Assembly (NCBI GenBank): GCA_023409535.1 | Contig: JAEYGZ010000048.1 | Span: forward strand, 1-64,000 | DNA: 64,000 nucleotides | DNA from: Bacillota bacterium | GTDB lineage: Bacteria > Bacillota > Clostridia > Lachnospirales > Lachnospiraceae | Direction of reading: 5' to 3' | Shown: positions 7,553 to 16,401 of the stretch, piece after piece | Numbering within the stretch: position 1 is the first letter of the stretch | Layout: each line of letters starts with the position of its first letter | The notes under the pieces: generated by a model | The model's input: only the letters and a program-made list of their open reading frames with translations | What the model was told of the DNA's origin: nothing | Databases searched by the model: none | Made by a program: the position numbers and the translations under genes

Positions 7553-8953
7553 TTATTTTCCGTATTTTTCTTTCAGCTTTGCAACTTCTTCCTGTGTTGC
7601 ATCATAGATTGCCTGCGCTGCCTCATCTACCGAGCTGTCGCCGAATTCAAATCTCTCATAATTGCTCTCATAAGCAGTGGTAAATACCGCATCTTCAAAA
7701 ATAGGTGAATTATTGATAACTTCGGCGATATCCGTAAAATCATAGGCCTGCTTAACGGCACCTGTAATCTGTCCGTCAGCCTCCAGGGATGCTTTTGCTG
7801 CTTTGGAAGCAACAAGGCCGCGAGTGGAACCCATTAACTTGGTTCCCTCCGGATCGTTCAGGATATACTGCAGAAATTCTGCTGCCTGACGGGGATTTTC
7901 TGAATCCTTGGAGATTGCGAATGTCAGGGAAGGCTTTGCCATGGTGCCCTTAAATACTGCGTTGTCAATTACCGGAAGGGATGCTACCACCAGCTCGTCC
8001 CCCTTATCCTCCAGGGTTTTTGCATTGGAGGCAATTCCGCCGGTCCATTCCAATACGCCTACATAGCCGCCGTTGATGTATTTTGCATTCTGTGCAATGG
8101 ATACAGGATCACTGCCGACGTTCTCGATATAATCCTTCTTGGAACAGAATACATGTGCATCTGCCAGATCCTTAAACCAAACCATTGCTTCCTTGTAATC
8201 CTCCACGGTGTAATTCATACTCAGATCATCTGCAAATTCGCCTTTCCCGGTCTTCTGCTGTAAATAGTAGATTGCAGCAAAGCGGAAAGTCGGGCTGACA
8301 ATTAAATAGGTATTCGGATCGGTCTGTGTGAAGACTTTTGCTGCTTCCTTGTATTCATCGAAGGTTTTTGGAAGCTCTGTGATACCAGCTCTTTCATAAG
8401 CCGATTTGTTAATATAAAAACCTAAGGTATTCTGTCCGTAAGGAATTACCTGTAATTTGCCGCCGGTCTTTCCTGATTCTAAGAATGCCGGATCATATTG
8501 GGTAAGATCAATGATGTCTGATACCTGGTCCAGATCATAGAACCCTTCTCCATTGGGGCTGTACTGGATCAGCCAGGGATAATTTACGGTCATAATGTCA
8601 GGTGCATTACCGCCGACATAACGGGTTGCAAAGGTCTCATCAAGATTACCGAAACCGGAGGGCTCTCCTGTTACTTCGATAGAACCCTTATGTGCTGTGT
8701 TAAAGGTATCAATGGCGTTTTGGGTTGCCTGATGACGGTCGTCATTTCCCCACCAGGAGAACGTTAATTCTGCCAATTTCCCGCTGGTTTCAGTACCTGC
8801 ATTGGTACCTGAACCTGCTGTACCGCCATTTGTACTGCTTCCTGCATTGCTTCCTTTGTCTGTTGAATCACTGCTTTTGGCACAGCCGGTTGCCGCCAGG
8901 CTGAGTGCCAAAAGCATAGCCATTACTACACTTGTTTTTTTCCATTTTTTCAT
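7553..8953 (-). CDS. sugar ABC transporter solute-binding lipoprotein (extracellular binding protein family 1)
   Basis: 466 residues with a lipoprotein signal peptide: MKKWKK, a hydrophobic run and the lipobox LAATGC, giving a lipidated Cys at about residue 24. A Ser/Thr/Gly/Asn linker (residues 26-58) leads to the mature domain LTFSWWGNDDRHQATQNAIDTF, the usual family 1 solute-binding start. It should sit on the outer face of the membrane and deliver oligosaccharides to the permeases encoded downstream. Between two enzymes of xylan side-chain removal and the permeases, its ligand is most likely an aldouronic acid (inference). AGAGAGGT precedes ATG 8953. Confidence 0.88.
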   Translation of the reverse strand: MKKWKKTSVVMAMLLALSLAATGCAKSSDSTDKGSNAGSSTNGGTAGSGTNAGTETSGKLAELTFSWWGNDDRHQATQNAIDTFNTAHKGSIEVTGEPSGFGNLDETFATRYVGGNAPDIMTVNYPWLIQYSPNGEGFYDLDQVSDIIDLTQYDPAFLESGKTGGKLQVIPYGQNTLGFYINKSAYERAGITELPKTFDEYKEAAKVFTQTDPNTYLIVSPTFRFAAIYYLQQKTGKGEFADDLSMNYTVEDYKEAMVWFKDLADAHVFCSKKDYIENVGSDPVSIAQNAKYINGGYVGVLEWTGGIASNAKTLEDKGDELVVASLPVIDNAVFKGTMAKPSLTFAISKDSENPRQAAEFLQYILNDPEGTKLMGSTRGLVASKAAKASLEADGQITGAVKQAYDFTDIAEVINNSPIFEDAVFTTAYESNYERFEFGDSSVDEAAQAIYDATQEEVAKLKEKYGK

Positions 8954-8980
8954 TTTTTCTACCTCTCTCTTAAAATTTAT

Positions 8981-8997
8981 ATACTTAAATTAAGTAT
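8981..8997. repeat. 17-bp palindrome between the GH67 and binding-protein genes
   Basis: ATACTTAA-A-TTAAGTAT is a perfect dyad placed directly after the GH67 stop codon and upstream of the binding-protein ribosome site. It may be a small mRNA hairpin or an operator for an internal promoter. No terminator T-run follows on the minus strand. Confidence 0.5.
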
Positions 8998-8999
8998 CA

Positions 9000-10967
9000 C
9001 TATTGATAAATCTTCCTGCCTTTTTCATCAGGTATTCCGGACTTTCTGAAAAAATAGGTGTTCACCTGGTCTCGCCAGTTAACCGCATTGGCATGCTGTT
9101 CTTTCAGATGCTCTCTGACGTTAAGATAGCTTGCTTCGTCAAGTACATCCTTCAGGGTCTCCCAGGTTGCCTGGTACTCTTCCACCTTCTCTGCTCCATC
9201 AAAATGCGTATCATAGATATGCTGTATCACCGTCTTGCCGGAATGCAGTACATGAGTATAGGGTACATGATGGAAGAAAAGTAAAAGCTCATCGGGACAG
9301 GTAGAAAGATTCTCATATTCCCGGAATCTTGCCTGTGAGTATTGTGTCGTGTAAGCAGTCCCTGTAGCCACAGTTCGGTCTCTTCCGATTCCGTTTCTGT
9401 CGGCATAATGATAGGTGCCCCATCGGTCGTACTCGTACCCGTCGATATCCACGCCATAATGTAACTGTGGTTTACACATAAATCCCACCGACAGCGGGCA
9501 GGTATAGCTCTCATAGACATCTCTGGAGGTCAGAAGGATGGAATGGATTTGTTCTTCCTCTTTCTCCGGGAGGTTATAGCTTAAGCGTATCCATTCCTCT
9601 GCAATCCTCTCGGAAGTCAGATCATTATCCCATACCAGTCTGCCGTATCCATACAGGTTGGCCTGTGCCAGCTTATGTCCTGTCCAGTTGGCATCCATCC
9701 CCACATTTCCAACCGCTGCGATGCCGGAATGCTTCGGGTTGGGTGAATTCTCCCTGAGAACATTCTTGATTACACTGTTGTGACTGTGCCTGGTATCATA
9801 GTCCAGGGTTTCCTTCCACATTGGAATGAGATAACAGATATCCTTTTCATGTCCCGTATATTCCTGTGTTATCTGGAATTCCAGCATATGGTTTGTATTT
9901 CTGAGGCTTCCGAATAACGGTGAAATTGGCTCTCTGATCTGAAAATCAATTGGTCCGTTTTTGATCTGAAGGATAACATTGTCTTCAAAATGCCCGTCGA
10001 TTCCCATAAATATGTCATAGGCTGCCCGGGCGCGGTCCAAATTACGGTCCCGCCAATCCTGTGAGCAGTTATATACAAAACACCGCCAGATAATCAGACC
10101 TCCGAAGGGCTTAATCGCCTTGGCCAGCATATTCGCGCCGTCATCATGATTTCTTCCGTAGGTGAAGGGACCTGGTTCTCCTTCAGAATCCGCTTTTACC
10201 ACAAATCCGGCAAAGCCCGGAATGCACCGGTAGATCTCTGAAACTGTCCCTTCCCACCATGCTGCCACCTCCGGAGCTAAGGGATCTGCCGTAGTCAGCC
10301 CGCCTATTGTAATCGGTGCCGCATAATTGATGGATAGGAAGGTTGAGATACCATATTCATGGAATACCTCCGCAATCTTTTTGACTTCCTTCAGTGAGTC
10401 TCCTTCTATAAAAAATGTCTCCAGCTTATGTACATTAACATTATTGATGGATACCGCATTCAATCCGATGGAAACCAGCAGCCTTGCATATTGCCGGATC
10501 AGCTCCGGATCTCTACGGAATGCATTCCGGTCATAATAAATCGAAGCGCCGGCATATCCGCGTTCGATGGAACCGTCAAAATTATCCCAATGATTAATCA
10601 TTCGTATTGCCTGATCCGGTACGGATTGATAGGGTAACATCTTTTCGTCTCCCAGTACCAATAATCGATGCAAAGCATACATTCCGTACAGGAGTCCCTG
10701 GCCTAAGTGACTTGTTACCTCGTAACCGCTTTTCCTCTTCTCGATCCGATATCCCTCTGTTCCAAGTTTGCTTCCCGGTACTATGGTAAAAAGAATAGAG
10801 GCCCCGGAAGGTTTGTCGGAACGGCTTACCTGATAAAATAACTGCGGCATTTCCCGTTCTATGGTTTTTGCAATTACCGGAACTTCCGAAGGCGAAATAT
10901 AGTAAGAAGTAATTCCGTGTACCTGTACTTGTTTTGCCAGCCAGCATAAATCTCTTGCTTCTGTCAT
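9000..10967 (-). CDS. aguA: alpha-glucuronidase, GH67
   Basis: 655 residues, the length of GH67 alpha-glucuronidases. These split the alpha-1,2 bond between (4-O-methyl)glucuronic acid and the terminal xylose of aldouronic acids. Without a signal peptide it is cytoplasmic and acts on imported oligomers. By spacing to known family members the likely acid is E264 in SEGEPGPFTYGRNHDDGANM, and the activating pair is D341 (NGPIDFQIREP) and E369 (QITQEY). The C-terminal helical domain includes FFHHVPYTHVLHSGKTVIQ. ATG 10967 has AAAGGAAG 9 bases upstream. It lies 41 bp after the oxidoreductase gene in one operon with the importer. Confidence 0.92.
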   Translation of the reverse strand: MTEARDLCWLAKQVQVHGITSYYISPSEVPVIAKTIEREMPQLFYQVSRSDKPSGASILFTIVPGSKLGTEGYRIEKRKSGYEVTSHLGQGLLYGMYALHRLLVLGDEKMLPYQSVPDQAIRMINHWDNFDGSIERGYAGASIYYDRNAFRRDPELIRQYARLLVSIGLNAVSINNVNVHKLETFFIEGDSLKEVKKIAEVFHEYGISTFLSINYAAPITIGGLTTADPLAPEVAAWWEGTVSEIYRCIPGFAGFVVKADSEGEPGPFTYGRNHDDGANMLAKAIKPFGGLIIWRCFVYNCSQDWRDRNLDRARAAYDIFMGIDGHFEDNVILQIKNGPIDFQIREPISPLFGSLRNTNHMLEFQITQEYTGHEKDICYLIPMWKETLDYDTRHSHNSVIKNVLRENSPNPKHSGIAAVGNVGMDANWTGHKLAQANLYGYGRLVWDNDLTSERIAEEWIRLSYNLPEKEEEQIHSILLTSRDVYESYTCPLSVGFMCKPQLHYGVDIDGYEYDRWGTYHYADRNGIGRDRTVATGTAYTTQYSQARFREYENLSTCPDELLLFFHHVPYTHVLHSGKTVIQHIYDTHFDGAEKVEEYQATWETLKDVLDEASYLNVREHLKEQHANAVNWRDQVNTYFFRKSGIPDEKGRKIYQ

Positions 10968-11008
10968 GTTTAATTTCTTCCTTTCTGTATAACAACATTG
11001 ATGCCTGT

Positions 11009-12100
11009 CTAAAAACGCATTACATTGGCTAACATACCGTCCCTTGTATAATAAGGGCTGTTCCTGTCAAAGGGTAAGGTCACCGTTTGACCTGTGAACG
11101 CAGACTGATAGATTGCAGTAATGACCTCCAGGGCTAACCGCCCGTCTTTGCTGTCTTCCGTTGTCGGCTCTCCTGTTTCAAGAGAATGCAGTATGTTGTC
11201 AATCTGTCCCGCGTGACCGTTATATGCGATTTGCGGTATATCCTTATACGCCTCTCGGATGATTGTTTCCATAATGGTATCCCGCTCAGAAAATCCGGTT
11301 GATGTTGATTTACTGCACTTGACCTCCCAGGGAGAAGCAATCCCTGCCTTCTCGCATTGAAATACAATTCGCTGCCCTTCCCCATGGGTTACCAGGGAAG
11401 CGTTCAAGGTCACAATTGCTCCGTTCTCATAGGTGAAAACAGCAGTTGTTACATCCTCTGTCTCAGCATTGTCATGCGCTACATTTCCAAGGAAAGCAGT
11501 TACCGTTTTCGGGGATCCCATCATCCAGTTCAATAGGTCAATCTGATGAACAGCATGATTTAGGGTACATCCGCCGCCCTCTTTTTCCCAGGTACCTCTC
11601 CACCAGAGATCAAAATAGCTGTGTCCGCGGTACCAGAAGGATTCCACCTGTCCGAAGCGAACCGCTCCCGCAATCCCGGAGGTCAAAAGACCTTTTAATT
11701 TCTGATTTTCCTCAGTATACCGGTTCTGAGACACAACACTCAGTAAAAACCCGGTATTCTTCTGTGTTTTAATCATCTCATCACATTCTTCCAGAGAAGC
11801 TGCCATCGGCTTTTCCAGCAGAACATGTTTGCCGCTTCGCATACAATCAATGGAGCACTGAGCATGGGTAAAGGGAGGCGTACAGACACTGACCAGCTGG
11901 ATATCCGTTCTTTCCAGCATCTGTCTATAATCATCATAGACAACAGCATTTTTTAACTGATAGGTTATTTTCTGCTCTTCTGCTTTTTCCGGAAAAATAT
12001 CACACACGGCGAGTATTTCACAGCGGTCTGCAAACAGCTGATAAGCTTTGATATGCTGTTCTGAAATAAAACCGGTTCCGATAATCGCAACACCAATCAT
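11009..12100 (-). CDS. Gfo/Idh/MocA family NAD(P)-dependent oxidoreductase
   Basis: 363 residues. The N-terminal Rossmann fold starts GVAIIGTGFISEQHI, and the family's EKP motif is present in HVLLEKPMAASLEECD, with the C-terminal substrate domain after it (GGGCTLNHAVHQIDLLNWMMG). Such enzymes oxidise or reduce sugar carbons. Here it may act on glucuronic acid or a derivative released by the GH67 enzyme (inference). ATG 12100 is chosen, with AAAGGAG 7 bases upstream. The alternative 12118 would start inside the ribosome site. It is the first gene of the operon and faces the AraC gene. Confidence 0.87.
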   Translation of the reverse strand: MIGVAIIGTGFISEQHIKAYQLFADRCEILAVCDIFPEKAEEQKITYQLKNAVVYDDYRQMLERTDIQLVSVCTPPFTHAQCSIDCMRSGKHVLLEKPMAASLEECDEMIKTQKNTGFLLSVVSQNRYTEENQKLKGLLTSGIAGAVRFGQVESFWYRGHSYFDLWWRGTWEKEGGGCTLNHAVHQIDLLNWMMGSPKTVTAFLGNVAHDNAETEDVTTAVFTYENGAIVTLNASLVTHGEGQRIVFQCEKAGIASPWEVKCSKSTSTGFSERDTIMETIIREAYKDIPQIAYNGHAGQIDNILHSLETGEPTTEDSKDGRLALEVITAIYQSAFTGQTVTLPFDRNSPYYTRDGMLANVMRF

Positions 12101-12145
12101 AACTTTTCTCCTTTTCATTTGCTTCTTGACATATCACCAATTTGC

Positions 12146-12183
12146 TTTATAGTTTTGCTACACATTTTCGTAGATTTTCGTAA
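12146..12183 (-). promoter_or_regulatory. operon promoter with a 10-bp tandem repeat, probable AraC regulator site
   Basis: ATTTTCGTAG (12164-12173) and ATTTTCGTAA (12174-12183) are adjacent direct repeats, one helical turn apart. On the minus strand TATAAA (12151-12146) is a plausible -10 for the oxidoreductase-GH67 operon. The -35 position, 17 bp upstream (12169-12174), falls inside the repeats and has no TTGACA match. A weak -35 overlapped by direct repeats is typical of AraC-type activation. The regulator itself is encoded next door at 12447. Confidence 0.5.
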
Positions 12184-12332
12184 GTTGATCGCTTCGATAA
12201 CTGCAGTTTTATGGCCTAATTTGGTAAATTTACACAAATACAGTTGTTAATTTGAATTAAAACAGCGCTAATTTATGCATGCATTATAGCAAAGTGCATA
12301 AACGATGCACATGAACTTACCAAAGCACATTT

Positions 12333-12368
12333 GTAGTTTTTAAAGGTTAATTTCCCTTTAAAAACTAC
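12333..12368 (+). promoter_or_regulatory. 14-bp hairpin in the araC-like leader region
   Basis: GTAGTTTTTAAAGG (12333-12346) pairs perfectly with CCTTTAAAAACTAC (12355-12368) around an 8-base loop. No T-run follows on either strand, so it is not an ordinary terminator. It lies about 80 bp before the AraC start, in a 328-bp divergent intergenic region otherwise filled with AT-rich promoter-like sequence. Confidence 0.5.
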
Positions 12369-12446
12369 GTTGCAAATTCCTGGTGCCTATTCTATAATCG
12401 TACTCAACTCGAAAATATTACTTAAACTTCAAAAGGAGGTTTCTTC

Positions 12447-13283
12447 ATGTGTTTGGATTTTAATAATATTAATCCTGAGCCTTATTATTACATCCATAGG
12501 AAATGCACTCCGACCTGGAAGATTGACCCGGCTGTTACTAACTTCATTGACATCACCTATGTGATCAAGGGAAAAGCCGAATATATCATCGGTGATCAGA
12601 AATATCATGTGAAAAAAGGTGATTTGATCTGTATGCCAAAGGGGATCTACCGTAATGCCCACAGCTTTGCGGAAGACTTAATGGAGTGCTATTCCATCAA
12701 CTTTTTTCTTAGAGATAAAACCGGACAGGAAATCACATTACCGCTTCCTGTCATCACAAATGTTGGAATTATTCCCAAGCTGATCTCCACCTATCATGAA
12801 ATTCAGGATGAATGGATGAATCAGAATTTTGGATATATGATGAAAATACGTGCGTCTTTATGTATGATTTTGTATCAGGTAATTAACCTTCTTCTTAATG
12901 AAAATAATCTTGGACAGGAAGATCCGCGTATTAAAAACAGCATACGTTACATGAGTGCACACTATTCGGAACCGATTGCAATCGATACGGTGGCAGAGTT
13001 GTATCATCTTCATCCGGTTTATTTTGGAAGCCTGTTTCGGCGGTCTACCGGAATAACCTTTAAGCAATATCTCATCTCTCTTCGTCTGAGCTATGCGGAA
13101 AACTTACTGAGAAGCGGTGAGTATACAGTGAGCGAGATTGCAATAAAATGCGGTTTTTCCGATGTGTTTTATTTCAGCAAATTATTTAAATTAAAAAAAG
13201 GTATTTCACCCTCCGAGCTGTTTCCGCCGGAGAAGGGGCAAAAATGTGAAATACCATTATTAACGGGAGGAGAACGGATATGA
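12447..13283 (+). CDS. AraC family transcriptional regulator
   Basis: 278 residues. The N-terminal cupin-like sensor includes DITYVIKGKAEYIIGDQKYHVKKGDLICMPKG, the usual sugar-binding beta barrel. The C-terminal half (about 180-278) has two helix-turn-helix units, ending with SEIAIKCGFSDVFYFSKLFK and GISPSEL, the AraC signature. ATG 12447 has AAAGGAGG 8 bases upstream. It is divergent from the alpha-glucuronidase operon, so it probably activates that operon in response to an aldouronate or xylan sugar. Its stop overlaps the next start by four bases (ATGA). Confidence 0.92.
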   Translation: MCLDFNNINPEPYYYIHRKCTPTWKIDPAVTNFIDITYVIKGKAEYIIGDQKYHVKKGDLICMPKGIYRNAHSFAEDLMECYSINFFLRDKTGQEITLPLPVITNVGIIPKLISTYHEIQDEWMNQNFGYMMKIRASLCMILYQVINLLLNENNLGQEDPRIKNSIRYMSAHYSEPIAIDTVAELYHLHPVYFGSLFRRSTGITFKQYLISLRLSYAENLLRSGEYTVSEIAIKCGFSDVFYFSKLFKLKKGISPSELFPPEKGQKCEIPLLTGGERI

Positions 13284-14230
13284 AAGCACTGATTATCGGA
13301 GGCAGCGGAGGGCTGAGCGGTGCGTTGGCAGCTCTGGCAAAAGAAAACTATGAGGTATGGGCTTTGACAAGAGGGAAGCGTCCTATGGGTGATGGAATTC
13401 ATCAGCTTCTGGCAGACCGGAATGACAAGGAAGCCTTTCGCGCTGCCATACTGAATGCGGGAATGACATGGGATGTGGTATTTGACTGCATCTGTATGAA
13501 TGCAGACCATGCAAAACAGGATCTGGAGGTGCTGCCGCAGGTCAGTAACCGGCTCATTGTAATTTCCACGGATTCCGTTTATGACCCCTCCCGTAAAATG
13601 ACTCCCCAGAAAGAAGACGGATATTTTATGGAGGAAGATGATGAGCCTCATCACCAAAGCTACGCGGTCAATAAGCGCAAGATGGAGAGAATTTTTATAG
13701 AATATTTTGAAGCACGGAAAGGTTCCTATTCCGAGCGTGCATTATTTCAAAATTTTGCGGTAACGATATTCCGCCCGGGACATATTTATGGTCCCGGCTT
13801 CCTCCTGGGCTGCTATCCGGAGCATAGCAGGCAGGCCGAGCTTCCGGGTCTTATCAAGAGCGGTCAGCCGCTTGCTCTGGTTGCAGGCGGAATTTATATA
13901 ACGCAGCCCACCTTTGTGGCGGATCTGGCCAATACGATGCTTGACTGTGCAGACAAAGAGAAATCCTTCAATGAGATTTTCTGTATTGGCGGTCCTGAAG
14001 CGGTGGAAAACCGTATCTATTATGAGCTGCTGGGAGAACTGCTTGGAAAACCGGTAACAATCCGGGAAGTTGCGCTTACCGGATATGGGAAAGAACACCC
14101 GGAATATGCAGGACACCTGAATCATAGAATTTATGATTTATCAAAACTAAAGGAAGCAAAGGTCAAACTTCCTTCTACTCCGCTAAGGGAAGGATTGCGA
14201 ATGCATTTGGAAGCTCTGGGATATCTGTAG
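13280..14230 (+). CDS. NAD-dependent epimerase/dehydratase family protein (extended SDR)
   Basis: 316 residues. The Rossmann start is MKALIIGGSGGLSGALAALA, an atypical GGxGxxxG. RLIVISTDSVYD supplies the Ser/Thr strand, and SYAVNKRKME gives the catalytic YxxxK at about residues 131-135. A C-terminal sugar-nucleotide-like domain follows. It overlaps the AraC stop by four bases, so translation is coupled, an unusual pairing of a regulator and an enzyme. In this locus it may process the freed uronic acid or a derivative. The substrate is not visible. It ends before a good bidirectional terminator. Confidence 0.82.
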   Translation: MKALIIGGSGGLSGALAALAKENYEVWALTRGKRPMGDGIHQLLADRNDKEAFRAAILNAGMTWDVVFDCICMNADHAKQDLEVLPQVSNRLIVISTDSVYDPSRKMTPQKEDGYFMEEDDEPHHQSYAVNKRKMERIFIEYFEARKGSYSERALFQNFAVTIFRPGHIYGPGFLLGCYPEHSRQAELPGLIKSGQPLALVAGGIYITQPTFVADLANTMLDCADKEKSFNEIFCIGGPEAVENRIYYELLGELLGKPVTIREVALTGYGKEHPEYAGHLNHRIYDLSKLKEAKVKLPSTPLREGLRMHLEALGYL

Positions 14231-14279
14231 AATTTGCGTAAATCGGGTCCAAAGATGATTATCTCAAATGGGCAAAGAA

Positions 14280-14319
14280 AATCCCCAAGGTACCTTTTTA
14301 AGTACTTTGAGGATTTTTT
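14280..14319 (+). terminator. bidirectional terminator between the epimerase and lysozyme genes
   Basis: AATCCCCAAGGTAC (14280-14293) pairs, with mismatches, with GTACTTTGAGGATT (14302-14315), followed by TTTTG. On the minus strand the stem is followed by TTTTCTTTG. It serves two convergent genes. Confidence 0.7.
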
Positions 14320-14367
14320 GATTCAAGGTCTTATTCCAAACAATAAAATACAAATGGGCTTTTAGCT

Positions 14368-16182
14368 CTAATTTTCCTCTACTGTCTCCAAATAGCTTGA
14401 AATTGCATATAAGGTCTGTCCGTCATATTCTACTCTGGACCAGCCATTATTTCCTACTCCGGTCCGCACCGCAACTTCACCGTTGTGCAAAGCGGCAACT
14501 ACCGTATCAGCGCTTGCGGAGCTTGGTACTTTCCTTAAGTTGGTTACATCCTTGGCCGTAACATTTTCATTTACTTCTGTGAAGGTAATGCCTGATTCCG
14601 GATGCTCTACGGTAGGAGTATTATCTTCCTTGTAAGTGAAATCGGTCGTCAGATAGCTGCTTACCGCATACAGCGTCTCACCATCATATTCTACCCTTGA
14701 CCAGCCGTTATCGCTGATACCGGTCCGTGTGGCGATATCACCATGTTTCAGCACCGCTACTACAGTGTCGGCACTTTGGCTGTTTGGTTCACTGCGAAGA
14801 TTCGTCTGGTCCTTTGCGGTGACCTGCTCATCTACTTTCTCAAAGGAAGGACCGGACGGCGCCTGAGTCGGTGTCGGTGTAGGCGCCTTGGCAGTAAGAT
14901 CGGTTGTCAGATAGCTGCTTACGGCATAAAGCGTCTTCCCGTTATATTCAACCCTGGACCAGCCGTTGTCACTGATTCCTGTACGCTTTGCCGTATCCCC
15001 GTTTTTCAGCACTGCTGCAATGGTATCAGGGTCTGAGGTGTTTGGTACGGTCCTTAAATTCGTAACCTCCTTGGCAGTAACGGTATCATTTACTTCAGTA
15101 AAGTTTATAAGGGCAGCCGGATCAGCCGAAACCTGCTCCTGAGGCGTATCATCCTTTGCTTTTGCCGTCTTATCATAGCCGAAATATGCTATATTGATAT
15201 CCACAGGCTTGTCAATTCCTTTGACCTCACCTTTGCTGGTATATTGCCACATGGCAAGCTCTCCGGTGTATGTTGTCTTTGAGGAGGAGGTATACGCTTC
15301 AGCCGGATACTGTGCAACCCAGATTTTATATTTACTGCTGAGTCTGTCCGTATCCCACTGTGCATTCTGTTCCAGCTCGTTCTTGGCTGCATAGAACATG
15401 GGCGTATATTCCTGGTCCTTCACATAATCAAGGAATGCAATGGCAATATCGGTACGTGTATTGATTGAAAGTCCGTTCTGCCGGTTATCCGCATCGGAAA
15501 AGCCTTCACAGTTATATGCAACGGGATAGGTGATCGGATAGGGTGCAATGTAGCCGCTTACCCACTTTGCTTCTTCTATGGCTTCTTTTTTACTGATGGC
15601 TGTTGAGAAGAAATACACCCCGATTTTAATTCCATTTGCTTCAGCCTGCTGCAGGTTATATTTTGCATAGGGATCCTCATATATTTCGCCGTCAACCTGT
15701 GTACGGTACCCGACTCTGATTATCGCAAAATCAACTCCGGCAGCCTTTACCTGTTTCCAGTCTATGACTCCCTGCCATTTGGCCACATCTATTCCATAAG
15801 TAATTACTTCTGCCTTATGATCAGCCGCAGATATTTTACTGACATCCACTTTTACTCCCTGGGTTTGTTCTGACTGAGGATCTTCCTTGTCATCCACAGG
15901 GGCAACTTCTACGGGAGGCACCGTGATATCCGCTGACCCCTCCGGAGAGATATCACCGGGGGTGACCTCCTGGGAATCAGAAGGAACCTGTTCTCCGTCA
16001 GGAGTGTTAATAGCTGCATCCGTATCTGCCGGTTTACTGTCATGATCAGAGCTTCCCCTGCTGAATAATACCAAAAGATATGTAATAATGGCTATGATAA
16101 CAACAGCGGCAATGATGCTTGAAATAATTATCTTTTTGTTATCCTTTGGGGGCTTCTGGTTAAAATTTAATGAGTCTTTCAT
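14368..16182 (-). CDS. membrane-anchored GH25 lysozyme with three SH3 repeats
   Basis: 604 residues. A cytoplasmic start and one membrane helix (about 18-40) are followed by an acidic Pro/Ser/Asp-rich linker (45-120). The GH25 muramidase domain spans about 128-335 (YGIDVAKWQGVIDW, with Asp132). Three bacterial SH3 repeats of about 70 residues follow (about 360-428, 447-515, 533-600), each with T(N)LR and GWSRVEY.G.TLYA. The DxE catalytic pair reads Asn224-Cys-Glu226, so Glu is kept and the first Asp is Asn. It should cut peptidoglycan glycan strands at the cell surface. ATG 16182 has AAGGAAG 7 bases upstream. Confidence 0.88.
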   Translation of the reverse strand: MKDSLNFNQKPPKDNKKIIISSIIAAVVIIAIITYLLVLFSRGSSDHDSKPADTDAAINTPDGEQVPSDSQEVTPGDISPEGSADITVPPVEVAPVDDKEDPQSEQTQGVKVDVSKISAADHKAEVITYGIDVAKWQGVIDWKQVKAAGVDFAIIRVGYRTQVDGEIYEDPYAKYNLQQAEANGIKIGVYFFSTAISKKEAIEEAKWVSGYIAPYPITYPVAYNCEGFSDADNRQNGLSINTRTDIAIAFLDYVKDQEYTPMFYAAKNELEQNAQWDTDRLSSKYKIWVAQYPAEAYTSSSKTTYTGELAMWQYTSKGEVKGIDKPVDINIAYFGYDKTAKAKDDTPQEQVSADPAALINFTEVNDTVTAKEVTNLRTVPNTSDPDTIAAVLKNGDTAKRTGISDNGWSRVEYNGKTLYAVSSYLTTDLTAKAPTPTPTQAPSGPSFEKVDEQVTAKDQTNLRSEPNSQSADTVVAVLKHGDIATRTGISDNGWSRVEYDGETLYAVSSYLTTDFTYKEDNTPTVEHPESGITFTEVNENVTAKDVTNLRKVPSSASADTVVAALHNGEVAVRTGVGNNGWSRVEYDGQTLYAISSYLETVEEN

Positions 16183-16234
16183 AATGATACTTCCTTTTAC
16201 GACAATTAAGCTGTGAATAAGTTACTTTTCATAC

Positions 16235-16263
16235 ATAATAGCAAATCAGTAAGGAAACGTAAA
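16235..16263 (-). promoter_or_regulatory. promoter of the GH25 lysozyme gene
   Basis: On the minus strand TTTACG (16263-16258), a 17-bp spacer and TATTAT (16240-16235) with a TG extended -10 (TGCTATTAT). It lies about 50 bp before the start codon. Confidence 0.55.
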
Positions 16264-16359
16264 GCTATTAAGCCTGACAATTTATCGTAATTATTGTATA
16301 AATTTCATGGCAGGGGCAGTTTCTGTCATAAAAGAAATCAGAGGCAAGCTGCCGGATGT

Positions 16360-16401
16360 TTATGAAAATGAAAGAACAGAGGCTTTTAAAACCTCTGTTC
16401 T
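16360..16401 (-). terminator. terminator overlapping the end of the BlaI-type gene
   Basis: On the minus strand AGAACAGAGG (16401-16392) pairs with CCTCTGTTCT (16382-16373), then TTCATTTTC. The TAA stop of the repressor gene lies in the 9-base loop. Confidence 0.65.

Noticed and set aside
10594..10998. 134-residue frame overlapping the GH67 start
   Set aside because: Out-of-frame shadow of the GH67 N-terminus, basic and without domain sense.
13169..13657. 162-residue minus frame across the AraC and epimerase genes
   Set aside because: Antisense to two genes with clear motifs; no start signal.
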